Origin: Campylobacter concisus
GTDB taxonomy: Bacteria > Campylobacterota > Campylobacteria > Campylobacterales > Campylobacteraceae
Direction: 5' to 3'
DNA: 64,000 nucleotides
Assembly: GCF_003048905.1 (NCBI RefSeq)
Contig: NZ_PIRO01000001.1
Location: 930,001-994,000 of the forward strand
The first letter of the stretch is position 1, and each line of letters opens with the position of its first letter. The position numbers were made by a program, and so were the translations under genes. Below, one piece after another: positions 45,863 through 53,978 of the stretch. The notes beneath the pieces are model-generated. The model saw only the letters and a program-made list of their open reading frames with translations, made no database searches and was not told the origin of the DNA.

Positions 45863-45892
45863 ATTATAGCACTTGCTATATTTGAAAGTCAA
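45863..45892 (-). promoter_or_regulatory. sigma-70 promoter with palindromic operator
   Basis: On the minus strand TTGACT (45892-45887), 18 bases, TATAAT (45868-45863). Across the spacer and -10 lies the perfect palindrome TATAGCA-AG-TGCTATA (45880-45865), a likely repressor site. A strong -35 box is unusual for Campylobacter, whose sigma-70 promoters generally lack one, so this control region looks foreign. The regulator is not known; a metal-sensing repressor would fit an importer. Confidence 0.75.
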
Positions 45893-46065
45893 GGATATTG
45901 ATACGCATATTCATCTTTAAAATGGTCATCATCATACTCTTCATATACATAATAATAATTTAACCTAAAATGCACATTACCAATGTACGCATCTACCATT
46001 GTTGTGTTAGCAGTCGGTTTTTTAGTGTAGGCTTAGATAGTTAGGCTTGCTGGCAAAAAAGATTC
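45893..46065. other. intergenic, island right boundary
   Basis: Nothing gene-like was found. The stretch lies between the foreign operon's promoter and the two gene remnants that mark the junction with GC-rich chromosomal DNA. Confidence 0.35.
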
Positions 46066-46199
46066 TTAGTAAGTAAATTCACTTTTGGCAATAACACATT
46101 TTTCATTTAGGTATGAACTACAAAATTCTAAAAACTTAGCTCCTAATTCATCTGCTAGCTCTCTTTGTGTGCTAGCCAAATCTACAAACTGATGTGCCT
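46066..46199 (-). pseudogene. 3' remnant of an unidentified gene
   Basis: In one frame the minus strand reads EAHQFVDLASTQRELADELG, then AKFLEFCSSYLNEKCVIAKS and ends EFTY at a TAA (46066). It has no start of its own and joins the fumB remnant out of frame near 46199. It is the decapitated end of some gene from the island side. I do not recognise the family. Confidence 0.5.
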
Positions 46200-46280
46200 C
46201 GTGAGGTAGATCACGTCGCCGATTTTGATATCTGCTAGATCCTCGGGCGCGATCGGCGTGGTTAAAATTTTCTTACTCAT
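46197..46280 (-). pseudogene. fumB 5' remnant (fumarate hydratase beta subunit)
   Basis: The ATG at 46280 overlaps the fumA stop (ATGA). The frame reads MSKKILTTPIAPEDLADIKI and GDVIYLT, the normal start of the beta subunit or C-terminal domain of class I fumarate hydratase. After YLT the sequence changes to unrelated codons and stops. About 26 of the roughly 190 expected codons remain, so the beta subunit is lost. Confidence 0.85.
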
Positions 46281-47176
46281 AGCGCGAACTCCTTGTGCGA
46301 TTTTACGGCAAAATTTAGCTGCTCGTCCCAGACGATGTGGCCTTTGCGGTGCGACCAGCAGCCCACGTTTACGGCGACGGCGATGACGCTTGGGTGGCGG
46401 GCGCAGTTTTCGATATGCACGCCCATCACGGAGCTCGCGCCGCTCATGCCTTGCGGACCCAGGCCGATTTTATTTATGCCCTCTTCGAGCAGCTTTTCGG
46501 TTAGAGCCGCGCGGTCGTTTGGATTGCGCGAGCCAAGCGGCCTCATCAGTGCTTTTTTGGATAGCAAGGACGCCACGTCGATCGAGGTGCCCACGCCAAC
46601 GCCCACTAATAGCGGCGGACAGGCGTTTATGCCGTAGCTGGTCATTATATCCATCACAAATTTCACGACTCCCTCGTAGCCCATGCCGGGCATTAGCACG
46701 GTCGCCTTGCCAGGCAGGCTACAGCCGCCGCCCGCCATATAGGTGTGGATCTCGCACTCGCCGCTATCCGGCACGATCTCCCAAAACAGGCTAGGCGTGC
46801 CCTTGCCGACGTTTTTGCTGGTGTTGTACTCGTCAAAGGTCTCGACGCTGTTGTGGCGTAGCGGAGCCTCTCGCGTCGCCCGCAGTACGGCTTCGCGCAA
46901 TAGCTCTTCAAGCTCGCCGATGAGCGGGAAATTTGCGCCGCAGCACACGAAAAACTGGATCACTCCCGTATCCTGACAGGACGGGCGGTCTAGCTGCTTT
47001 GCAAGGCGCTGGTTTTCAAACATCGTTTTGTAGATCTCCTTTGCCAGTGGCTGCGTTTCAAGCTCACTAAGCTCCAGCAGCTTCGCCGTCACGTCGTCAG
47101 GCAGCACCTTGCCCGTGTAGCCGACAAATTTCGCCATGACCTCGGTCATCTTTTGCACGGCTTTTTCTTTATCCAT
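46277..47176 (-). CDS. class I fumarate hydratase alpha subunit (or tartrate dehydratase alpha)
   Basis: I start at ATG 47176 (MDKEKAVQKMTEVMAKFVGY), which has an AAGGAG site; this gives 299 residues. It carries LDRPSCQDTGVIQFFVCCGA, AGGGCSLPGKATVLMPG and VNVGCWSHRKGH, with the three [4Fe-4S] Cys positions of the family. The alpha subunit holds the iron-sulfur cluster and needs the beta subunit for hydration of fumarate to malate. Because fumB is truncated right after it, activity is doubtful unless a beta subunit is encoded elsewhere. The gene is GC-rich, unlike its left neighbours. Confidence 0.9.
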   Translation of the reverse strand: MDKEKAVQKMTEVMAKFVGYTGKVLPDDVTAKLLELSELETQPLAKEIYKTMFENQRLAKQLDRPSCQDTGVIQFFVCCGANFPLIGELEELLREAVLRATREAPLRHNSVETFDEYNTSKNVGKGTPSLFWEIVPDSGECEIHTYMAGGGCSLPGKATVLMPGMGYEGVVKFVMDIMTSYGINACPPLLVGVGVGTSIDVASLLSKKALMRPLGSRNPNDRAALTEKLLEEGINKIGLGPQGMSGASSVMGVHIENCARHPSVIAVAVNVGCWSHRKGHIVWDEQLNFAVKSHKEFAL

Positions 47177-47678
47177 CGCTTCTCCTTTGTGAAATTTTAC
47201 TTTCAAATTTTTCATAAGCGCCCGCCAGGGCGCAACCCGCAGCGTAGCAGAGCAGATCGGCGAAATCAAACGTTCCGCCGATCATTACTTTTAAAATTTT
47301 ATTTTCTATGCCTAAAATTTGCACTGCGCCAAAATACTGCGCTAGCTCCAAAGCCGCTGCGAACGCGAAAATTTTAAGCGGCAAATTTAAAGGCGGCACG
47401 CTAAAAGCAGCCCGCGCCAAAGCGTAAAGTAAGACGACGGCCAAAACGTCGCCCACGTAGTGGCGCACGAAGCCGCCCTTTACGCAGATCGCGATGTAAA
47501 TTTCAGCCGCTAAAATCAAAACCGCCGTGGCTAAAAACGCTAGCCTAGTTCGCGTGCTTTGTCTTGTTTGCGCCTTTTGCTCGCGCTGTTTTGCGTCCCT
47601 CCGTCCAGCCTTTTGCTCGTTTAAATTTTCCTCTCGCAACGCTTTCCTTTTAAATTTAGCCTTCAAATTTAGCTGCAA
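47169..47678 (-). CDS. DUF2809 membrane protein (VanZ-like)
   Basis: A frame of 169 residues. The conserved DUF2809 part is FVRHYVGDVLAVVLLYALAR, then LELAQYFGAVQILGIENKIL and GGTFDFADLLCYAAGC, which spans four membrane segments. The N-terminal 45 residues are Arg/Lys-rich and may be a miscalled leader; the true start may be further in. It overlaps the fumA start by 8 bp on the same strand. Function unknown for the family. Confidence 0.75.
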   Translation of the reverse strand: MQLNLKAKFKRKALREENLNEQKAGRRDAKQREQKAQTRQSTRTRLAFLATAVLILAAEIYIAICVKGGFVRHYVGDVLAVVLLYALARAAFSVPPLNLPLKIFAFAAALELAQYFGAVQILGIENKILKVMIGGTFDFADLLCYAAGCALAGAYEKFESKISQRRSDG

Positions 47679-47848
47679 AAACCACGTTTCAAATCAAAAG
47701 TGGGCCAAAACATCACATTTTTCACTTTGATTTGAAACGTAAATTTTTTAATCTTTTTATTATCGTTTTAAATTCAAAAAATACTTTTAAAGATCCTTGC
47801 CGATATTGCGGCGATGGCTTTAAAAGAATAAAATTAGATAATCTTTGA

Positions 47849-47854
47849 TATAAT
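47849..47854 (+). promoter_or_regulatory. extended -10 promoter of the GNAT/ASCH operon
   Basis: TTTGATATAATTGCTTGG contains TATAAT at 47849-47854 with no -35 box, the usual Campylobacter sigma-70 form. An AAGAGG ribosome site follows at 47870-47875 and the start codon is at 47883. Confidence 0.65.
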
Positions 47855-47882
47855 TGCTTGGAAAATTTCAAGAGGTGTTAAA

Positions 47883-48941
47883 ATGTCAAATATCCAAGAG
47901 AAATATATACGTGAAATTAACACATCTGATTCCTTTTTCGACTCTTTAAGGCAAGACTATAAAGGTTTTGATACATGGATAGCGAAAAAAGCGGACGCTG
48001 GCGAAAAAGCATATATACTCTTTGATAATACCAAGATAGTGGCTTTTTTGTATCTAAAAATAGAAAGCCCAATAGATAATACGGATATAAGTCCGGCACT
48101 TGACACAAATGTGACATGGCTAAAGATAGGAACTCTTAAAATAGATGCGCATGGGACAAAGCTTGGAGAGCGTATTATAAAGAAGATTTTTGATTTTGCC
48201 GTAGCAAACAACATTTATAATATCTATGTAACGTCTTTTGAAAAACAAGCACCTTTAATAAAATTATTAAAAAGATATGGGTTTGTCCAGCATGGCAAAA
48301 AAATCAATGAGCTAGTATTAACAAAAAATATACCAACTCATGTGCAGGCGCTAAAAAATGATATACTGCTGGACTATCCGGCTATTAATGCGACAAGCGA
48401 CAAATATCTTTTAAGTATATACCCAAAATATCATACTGGTATGTTCTCGGACTCTATGCTAAACACAGAAAGCTATGACATACTAAAAGACATGTCTGAA
48501 TCAAATAGTATTCATAAGGTGTATATAACGGAAATGAAAGGTGTCGAGCAACTCAAGAGAGGCGACTGCTTGCTCATTTATAGAACAAAAGATAAAAATG
48601 CCCAAAGCGCGAACTATTCATCGGTCGTAACCTCTTTGTGCGTTGTAGAAGAATATAAAGATTTATCCAGTTTTAGTGACTTGTATGATTTCATCAAGTA
48701 CTGCAAGCCTCATAATATATTTACTGATGATGAATTAGAGAATATATTTATCAAAAAAAGTTACACAAAAATAATAAAAATGGCATACAATATATCATTT
48801 AAAAGACGTGTTATTTTAAAGAAGATTAGAGAAATTATAGGTCACGAAGAAGCCTACTGGGGTTTTGTGAAGCTTACAGATGAGGCTTTTTTTGCAATTT
48901 TAAAAGAAGGTTTAGTAAATGACAGCATTATTATCCATTAA
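47883..48941 (+). CDS. GNAT acetyltransferase with C-terminal PUA/EVE-like domain
   Basis: A 352-residue two-part protein. Residues 1-150 are a GNAT fold: the acetyl-CoA motif region is IDAHGTKLGERIIKKIFDFA and a C-terminal strand LIKLLKRYGFVQHGKKI. Residues about 170-352 have YITEMKGVEQLKRGDCLLIY and HEEAYWGFVKLTDEAFF, which resemble PUA/ASCH/EVE-type small barrels that bind RNA or modified bases. The stop overlaps the ASCH gene by 23 bp. Acetyl transfer to RNA, tRNA or a protein is the likely type of reaction; the target is unknown. The domain call for the C-terminal half is moderate. Confidence 0.65.
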   Translation: MSNIQEKYIREINTSDSFFDSLRQDYKGFDTWIAKKADAGEKAYILFDNTKIVAFLYLKIESPIDNTDISPALDTNVTWLKIGTLKIDAHGTKLGERIIKKIFDFAVANNIYNIYVTSFEKQAPLIKLLKRYGFVQHGKKINELVLTKNIPTHVQALKNDILLDYPAINATSDKYLLSIYPKYHTGMFSDSMLNTESYDILKDMSESNSIHKVYITEMKGVEQLKRGDCLLIYRTKDKNAQSANYSSVVTSLCVVEEYKDLSSFSDLYDFIKYCKPHNIFTDDELENIFIKKSYTKIIKMAYNISFKRRVILKKIREIIGHEEAYWGFVKLTDEAFFAILKEGLVNDSIIIH

Positions 48942-49290
48942 GCCGGAATTCGCTGAGGCTATTTTTGATGGTACGAAAAAATTTGAGTTTAGAAAGGTAA
49001 AATTTAAAAAAAACGTTAATAAGATTAAAGTATATGCCACAAAGCCAGTTGGAAAAATTATAGGAGAATTTATAGTTGATAATATTTTGGAGGCAAGCCC
49101 AGAAGAACTATGGAGTAAAACAAGTATGGATGCCGGTATAGATAAAGAAAGATATCTAAAATACTTTAATGGCAAGAGTACCGGTTTTGCCATTAAGATT
49201 AAATCCGCAAATAAATATAAAGAGGCAATTTGTCCTTATTTGCAATACCCAAATTTTGTGGCACCACAATCGTTTATGTATATTGGATAA
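48919..49290 (+). CDS. ASCH-domain protein
   Basis: A 123-residue protein beginning MTALLSIKPEFAEAIFDGTK and continuing KFEFRKVKFKK, the typical opening of ASCH-domain proteins (PUA-like RNA-binding barrels). VYATKPVGKIIGEFIVDNIL forms the next strands. ASCH proteins bind or hydrolyse modified nucleotides; E. coli YqfB is an amidohydrolase of this fold. The gene overlaps the upstream stop by 23 bp and is separated from the next gene by 6 bp, so the four genes form one operon. Confidence 0.75.
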   Translation: MTALLSIKPEFAEAIFDGTKKFEFRKVKFKKNVNKIKVYATKPVGKIIGEFIVDNILEASPEELWSKTSMDAGIDKERYLKYFNGKSTGFAIKIKSANKYKEAICPYLQYPNFVAPQSFMYIG

Positions 49291-49296
49291 AAAACT

Positions 49297-50178
49297 ATGA
49301 ATAAAAAAAACTCAATCGCATGGCCTATAGCAATTTGTGCAGATTCTGATATTGCAGACAAAATAGAAGCTATACTTCACATCAACCTGTTTTTGCCAAA
49401 CAATAACGAAAACTCATATATTGAAATTGGGGTATTGGTATCCAGGAAAGAATACAATAACATTAGTAGAAACTTTAACATAAATATCACACTCCCTTTT
49501 AAAATATACAAAACTGATTTTATAGACATCAAGGATCGCTTGTGTGATGGTAAAACCATAAACATGATATTTAACGAAGAAACACATCTGGATAAAAATA
49601 AATCAAGTTTTAGATTAAAAGAGTATGACCTTGGTAATATTGAGCTCTGTAATACCACCATCAACAATGATACAAGTATTACAATGAGCGTAAAGGAACA
49701 ACAAAAAAATAGTTATTTCAGATTTAGAGTTACAAATATTAAGGATAAAATATCTGACACAATGCTCTCAGATACTATGGCTAACCCTTTTATTAAAGCT
49801 ATAAAAATCACCGGCATATCTATAAATTTGGATAGACGCTTTACAAAGCAAATAGATAATAAAATAAAATTTAAGGAAATTAATACATTTATTATACTAG
49901 ATTCTACTACGGAACTACTAGAAAAAAATAAGTCAATAAAAAGTTTTAGGGTTTTGGAGGATGATTTGTGGCGTGAATATATAGGTTATGATACCGATTT
50001 AAATATGACGGTCTATCAGTTTAAGGAGAGTAATCTTAGTGGTGGGTGCATAGAATCGTATCAACTCTTTTTAAAAAGCCTTCATCATAAAAGTTCAAAA
50101 TTTGAAAAATACAAATTCCTGTTATTCGTGGTGTTAGTAACCATAGCGTCTAATTTTATTTATGGCCTTATAAAGTGA
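49297..50178 (+). CDS. unknown tail-anchored membrane protein
   Basis: A 293-residue protein with a beta-rich soluble body and one membrane helix at the very C-terminus (KFLLFVVLVTIASNFIYGLI). No family was recognised. The body has alternating hydrophobic strands (SYIEIGVLVSRKEYNNISRN and NTFIILDSTTELLEKNKSIK). C-terminal anchoring in the inner membrane is typical of effectors and of adaptors in defence systems. It is embedded between the ASCH and second GNAT genes with gaps of 6 and 8 bp. Confidence 0.6.
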   Translation: MNKKNSIAWPIAICADSDIADKIEAILHINLFLPNNNENSYIEIGVLVSRKEYNNISRNFNINITLPFKIYKTDFIDIKDRLCDGKTINMIFNEETHLDKNKSSFRLKEYDLGNIELCNTTINNDTSITMSVKEQQKNSYFRFRVTNIKDKISDTMLSDTMANPFIKAIKITGISINLDRRFTKQIDNKIKFKEINTFIILDSTTELLEKNKSIKSFRVLEDDLWREYIGYDTDLNMTVYQFKESNLSGGCIESYQLFLKSLHHKSSKFEKYKFLLFVVLVTIASNFIYGLIK

Positions 50179-50186
50179 TTTTTTAA

Positions 50187-50660
50187 ATGATATTCTATGA
50201 CCCCTCAATTGTCTTAACATCAAATCACATTTGGCCTATAAAGGCAGAGATACAGAATAAATATACATTATATAACTATATCAAAGATGCAAAAACATAC
50301 TACCCCAATTTTGATATTTGGTATTTTACAAATGTGCTGCCGTCATTAAAAGACGGAACAAAAAAAATTATAACTTCCTGCGATGATAATAATCTAAGGG
50401 GTCTTGCTATACTAAAATATAACGAAAAAAAATTATGCCACTTATCTGTTATGCCCCCTTATAAAAATAAAGGATACGGAATAAAACTTTTTAAACAAAG
50501 CTTTATGGAATTAGAAACAGAAAAACCATTTCTCACGGTGTCGGAAGAAAAATTAGTAGAGTTTAAGCGCATATTTGAATATTTTAGATTCGAACTTACT
50601 GATGTTATAGATGGCTACTATAGAAAAGGTAAGAAAGAATATTTTTATAATCAGATATAA
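50187..50660 (+). CDS. second GNAT acetyltransferase
   Basis: A 157-residue GNAT protein: GLAILKYNEKKLCHLSVMPP (strands 4 and 5 of the fold), then YKNKGYGIKLFKQSFMELE, in which NKGYGIKL matches the acetyl-CoA pyrophosphate loop R/Q-x-x-G-x-G/A. It is the last gene of the operon. The two GNAT proteins in this operon are not close copies of each other. Target unknown. Confidence 0.75.
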   Translation: MIFYDPSIVLTSNHIWPIKAEIQNKYTLYNYIKDAKTYYPNFDIWYFTNVLPSLKDGTKKIITSCDDNNLRGLAILKYNEKKLCHLSVMPPYKNKGYGIKLFKQSFMELETEKPFLTVSEEKLVEFKRIFEYFRFELTDVIDGYYRKGKKEYFYNQI

Positions 50661-50662
50661 TC

Positions 50663-51069
50663 CTACCCCTCAAACTCCAGATCAATCATATAGCTTGTAG
50701 TGTTTAGATTATGCGATACGCTTTTAATACTAAATTTTACATTTTCAAGTCTGGTTACGCCGGTTATTTTTAGTTTTACGCCGGCCCTTAGCTCTCTACC
50801 AGTGGCGGTAAGCTAGCCGTTTATTCCGCCGCGTTGTAGTTCGTTTGGCTTGGCTTCGCCCTTTTTAAGGCTTCATTGTCTGATTTTGGCTTGGGGATAT
50901 TTAGCTTATAGGTTTGCTCTCCGCCGCCAATCTTCGCTTGTTTATCTTTACCGTCTTTGCTATTGTGCCACTGCGCTATTACGGCTTGGTAGCTGTTGCG
51001 GTTTGCTTCTGTGATCGATAGGCTCTCGCACTCGAATTTAACCGTTAAATTTGACCAGCGCACGGACAT
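50663..51069 (-). pseudogene. phage tail protein D (gpD, late control) C-terminal remnant
   Basis: From 51069 the frame reads MSVRWSNLTVKFECESLSIT, then YQAVIAQWHNSKDGKDKQAK, a phage protein D-like sequence. The continuation needs another frame: KPNELQRGGING, a TAG, then LTATGRELRAGVKLKITGVT and ENVKFSIKSVSHNLNTTSYM, ending at 50663. The last part is the C-terminal end of P2/Mu-like gpD proteins. With a frameshift and a nonsense codon and no other tail genes nearby, this is a degraded prophage fragment. Confidence 0.7.
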
Positions 51070-51073
51070 AAAT

Positions 51074-51820
51074 TTAGAGATGATTTATCAGGCTCGCGTT
51101 ATACGCGGCGCCGAAACCGTTGTCGATATTTACGACGCTGACGCCGTTTGCGCAGCTGTTTAGCATCGCTAGCAGAGCCGCCAGCCCGCCGAAACTCGCT
51201 CCGTATCCCACGCTGGTGGGTACCGCGATCACCGGCACGCTAACAAGACCTGCCAGCACGCTAGCTAGCGCGCCTTCCATGCCCGCCACCGCGATCACGA
51301 CCTTTGCGCCGCGTATTTGCTCTAAATTTGCGATCAGCCTATGCAGCCCGGCCACGCCCGCGTCGCTAAATTTGCGCGCGTCGTTGCCTAAAAATCGCGC
51401 CGTCTCGTACGCCTCCTCCACGACCGCGCCGTCTGCGGTGCCGGCAGATACTATCGCGATGTAGCTTTGCGTGAGCGCAGGCTCTTTAAATTTGACGCTG
51501 ATGATGCGGCCGCGAGCGTTAAACTCCGCCTGCGGTAAGATTTCGCGCAGCCGCTCAAAAACCCGCTCGTTCGTGCGCGTGATTAGGATATTTTGCCCTC
51601 TCGCGCCGATCGCCTCTGCGATACGCAAAATTTCATCATCCGTCTTGCCCGCGCCGTAGATCACCTCGCCCGCGCCGTTTCGCAATGCGCGCTGGGTGTC
51701 GATTTTGGCGCAGCCCGCGTCGCTAAAAGGAAAATCCCGTAAAAACTCTATCGCTTCGCGCTCGCTTTTTTCGCCCGATTTTACGGCGCGGATGAAATTT
51801 AAAGCCTCATCTTTCGTCAT
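51074..51820 (-). CDS. larB: LarB, pyridinium-3,5-biscarboxylate synthase
   Basis: A 248-residue protein. The PurE-like half has IVSAGTADGAVVEEAYETAR, DAGVAGLHRL and VIAVAGMEGALASVLAGLV, then VPTSVGYGASFGGLAALLAM, all standard for LarB. It carboxylates and hydrolyses nicotinic acid adenine dinucleotide, the first step of the nickel-pincer nucleotide (NPN) cofactor. It overlaps larE by 14 bp and is the last gene of the operon. Confidence 0.93.
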   Translation of the reverse strand: MTKDEALNFIRAVKSGEKSEREAIEFLRDFPFSDAGCAKIDTQRALRNGAGEVIYGAGKTDDEILRIAEAIGARGQNILITRTNERVFERLREILPQAEFNARGRIISVKFKEPALTQSYIAIVSAGTADGAVVEEAYETARFLGNDARKFSDAGVAGLHRLIANLEQIRGAKVVIAVAGMEGALASVLAGLVSVPVIAVPTSVGYGASFGGLAALLAMLNSCANGVSVVNIDNGFGAAYNASLINHL

Positions 51821-52586
51821 TTAAAATCTCCCCGCGAAGCCCCTTTAAATCAAGCAAAATATCATACTCGCCAAGCGCGGCGATCTCGCGTACGACGGCG
51901 CTAAAATCTCCCGCGCAAAAGCGCCTAGTCTCGCTCGCACCCATTTGCAGCTTAAAGGCTTTGCCGTCAAATCGCGCGCGAATGTTTAAAAATCCGTGCG
52001 AGATTAGCAGATTTTCGGCTCGCTCCACGAGCGAAATTTCCTCCGCGGAAAACTCCCTATCGTGCGGCAGGCGCGTCAGAAGGCACGCGTAGCTGGGTTT
52101 GTCCGCGGTCGGCAGTCCAAGCTCGTGGCTAAGCTCTCTAATCTCTGATTTTTTGAGGCCTTTAAGCGGCGAAAGCACGCCAAGCTCGTCTTTTGCTTTA
52201 AGCCCCGGGCGGTATTCGCCAAGGTCGTCTAAGTTCGTACCGTCGGCGATGTTTGTAAAGCCTAGATGCCTTGCCAGCTCGATTAGCCGCGTAAAAACCG
52301 CCTTTTTGCAGACGTAGCAGCGATCTTGCGGATTATTTTTTACCGCTTCGGGCGCTTCTAGCTCTAAAATTTCGTGCCTGATGCCGTAAGTACGGGTAAA
52401 TTCTACCGCCTCTTTTATCTCGCGCCCCGACATATAGGGCGATTTTAGCGTGATAGCTACCGCGCGCCGGCCTAGCGTATCGGCGGCAACGCGCAACAGT
52501 AGCGAGCTATCCACGCCGCCGCTAAACGCTACGGCTAAATTTTCCAGTTTTTTTATATCATTTTTTAGAATTTCTAGTTTCGTCAT
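51807..52586 (-). CDS. larE: LarE, sulfur transferase of NPN cofactor synthesis
   Basis: A 259-residue PP-loop protein: AFSGGVDSSLLLRVAA (20-35) binds ATP, and DRCYVCKKAVF (Cys90, Cys93) and KPSYACLLTRLP (Cys168) carry the conserved cysteines. In LarE the Cys near the last position is sacrificed to give sulfur, or a three-Cys cluster holds an iron-sulfur centre; the three present here would allow the cluster type. It overlaps larC and larB. Confidence 0.93.
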   Translation of the reverse strand: MTKLEILKNDIKKLENLAVAFSGGVDSSLLLRVAADTLGRRAVAITLKSPYMSGREIKEAVEFTRTYGIRHEILELEAPEAVKNNPQDRCYVCKKAVFTRLIELARHLGFTNIADGTNLDDLGEYRPGLKAKDELGVLSPLKGLKKSEIRELSHELGLPTADKPSYACLLTRLPHDREFSAEEISLVERAENLLISHGFLNIRARFDGKAFKLQMGASETRRFCAGDFSAVVREIAALGEYDILLDLKGLRGEILNDER

Positions 52587-53976
52587 ATTTTTTTAAAGTC
52601 TCGTTTCTAACCTCGCGGATCGTCGTTTGAAATCTCTGCGCGGCTTTTTTGCAGTCCTCGAATTCGGGCTTGATTTTTAAAATTTCGGGGTAATTTCGGG
52701 CTAAATTTTCATCCGCCGAATTTTGTTCGGCGTTAAAACCGCAAACTCGGCCGCGCGAAATTTTAAGCCTTATTTTGCCGTATTTAGTCTCTACCTCGCA
52801 AAACTCGCGCGCAAGCTCCGTTTTCCTCACGGCGCACTCTCTAACTCCGATCGCCGTCGTATGCGCGAAAATTAGCCCCTTTATCCGCGCGGCGTCCTGC
52901 TTGCGGCACAGCGCGTTTAGCTCAAAGCCCGCGCGCCCCTTTTTCATAAAAATAGACCTGCTAAATACGTCCAGCGCGCCGCTATCTCGCAAAATATCGC
53001 ACGCAAAGGCAAAGCTCTCGGCGTCCATGTCGTCGATATTAGTGGAGATTAAAATCCGCTCGCAAAGCTCGCCATAGCCGATCTGCACGCTCAAATTTGG
53101 CTCATCTTTCAAGCCTAAATCCTCGCTCGTTTCGCAAAGTATCACGCGAAGCGCGTTGGCAAAATCCGCGGCCTCTTTGTCGCCCGCGCCGTAGCCCGTG
53201 CTTAAAATTTTAAAATTTTGCGGCGGCTCGCGGCGGTCTTGCTCCCTTAAATTTAGCGCGCAGGCCTTTAAAATCGCCGCTCCCGTGGGCGTAGTCGTCT
53301 CGAAATTTGCCCGCCCTAGGCTTACTTGCGCGCCTTTTAAAATTTCGCAAACAGCAGGCGCCGGTACGGCTAGCCTGCCGTGAGCGCAATGCGCAAAACC
53401 GCCGCCAAGCTCGATAGGCGAAGCAAAAATTTGCGGCGCGCCCAAAGCCTCCAAGCAGATAGCCGCGCCCACTACGTCCGCGATGCTGTCTGCGGCGCCA
53501 ACTTCGTGAAAATGTACTTGCTCTACGCTAGTGCCGTGGATTTTAGCCTCGGCTCGCGCGATAACGCTAAAAATTTCGCTTGCCGTTTTTTTTACAAAAG
53601 CGCTTAGGCTAGAGCTCTCGATAAGCTCTAAAATTTGCGTGAAATTTCGCGGACGCGGGTGGTTTTGGGCGGGCTTATCCGCTCTAAATTCGGCGCCGTG
53701 AATTTTGCCGTTTAAATTTTGACGCGGGCTAAATTTAGCGCCTAAGAGGCCAAGCGGAAGCTGACCCCGATTTGCCGCGCAAACGACGTCTATTTTGGTT
53801 GCGGAGATACCGCATTTTAGCACTTTGCGCTTGCGTAGGTAAAATTCGCTAGCTAAATTTAGCTTAGCAAGCTGGGCGCAAAGATAGCTAAAATCCGCGC
53901 CAAGCTCAACCAGCGCGCCTAAATTCATATCGCCGCTAATACCGCAGCTAGCATCATAGTATAAAATTTTAGCCAT
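52558..53976 (-). CDS. larC: LarC, nickel-insertion cyclometallase
   Basis: A 472-residue full-length LarC read in one frame; in some lactobacilli larC1/larC2 need a frameshift, but not here. Landmarks are YYDASCGISGDMNLGALVEL, GTSVEQVHFHEVGAADSIAD and ETTTPTGAAILKAC. The C-terminal CTP/Mn-dependent part has STNIDDMDAESFAFACDIL. It inserts nickel into the pincer cofactor. It lies 2 bp after larA' and overlaps larE by 29 bp. Confidence 0.93.
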   Translation of the reverse strand: MAKILYYDASCGISGDMNLGALVELGADFSYLCAQLAKLNLASEFYLRKRKVLKCGISATKIDVVCAANRGQLPLGLLGAKFSPRQNLNGKIHGAEFRADKPAQNHPRPRNFTQILELIESSSLSAFVKKTASEIFSVIARAEAKIHGTSVEQVHFHEVGAADSIADVVGAAICLEALGAPQIFASPIELGGGFAHCAHGRLAVPAPAVCEILKGAQVSLGRANFETTTPTGAAILKACALNLREQDRREPPQNFKILSTGYGAGDKEAADFANALRVILCETSEDLGLKDEPNLSVQIGYGELCERILISTNIDDMDAESFAFACDILRDSGALDVFSRSIFMKKGRAGFELNALCRKQDAARIKGLIFAHTTAIGVRECAVRKTELAREFCEVETKYGKIRLKISRGRVCGFNAEQNSADENLARNYPEILKIKPEFEDCKKAAQRFQTTIREVRNETLKKYDETRNSKK

Positions 53977-53978
53977 AC

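Noticed and set aside
46293-46976. plus-strand frames across fumA
   Set aside because: They are antisense to a conserved gene, have biased composition and no ribosome sites; they arise from the GC-rich codon usage.
52775-53607. plus-strand frames across larC
   Set aside because: Same reason: shadows of a conserved gene in GC-rich DNA, with no similarity to known proteins.
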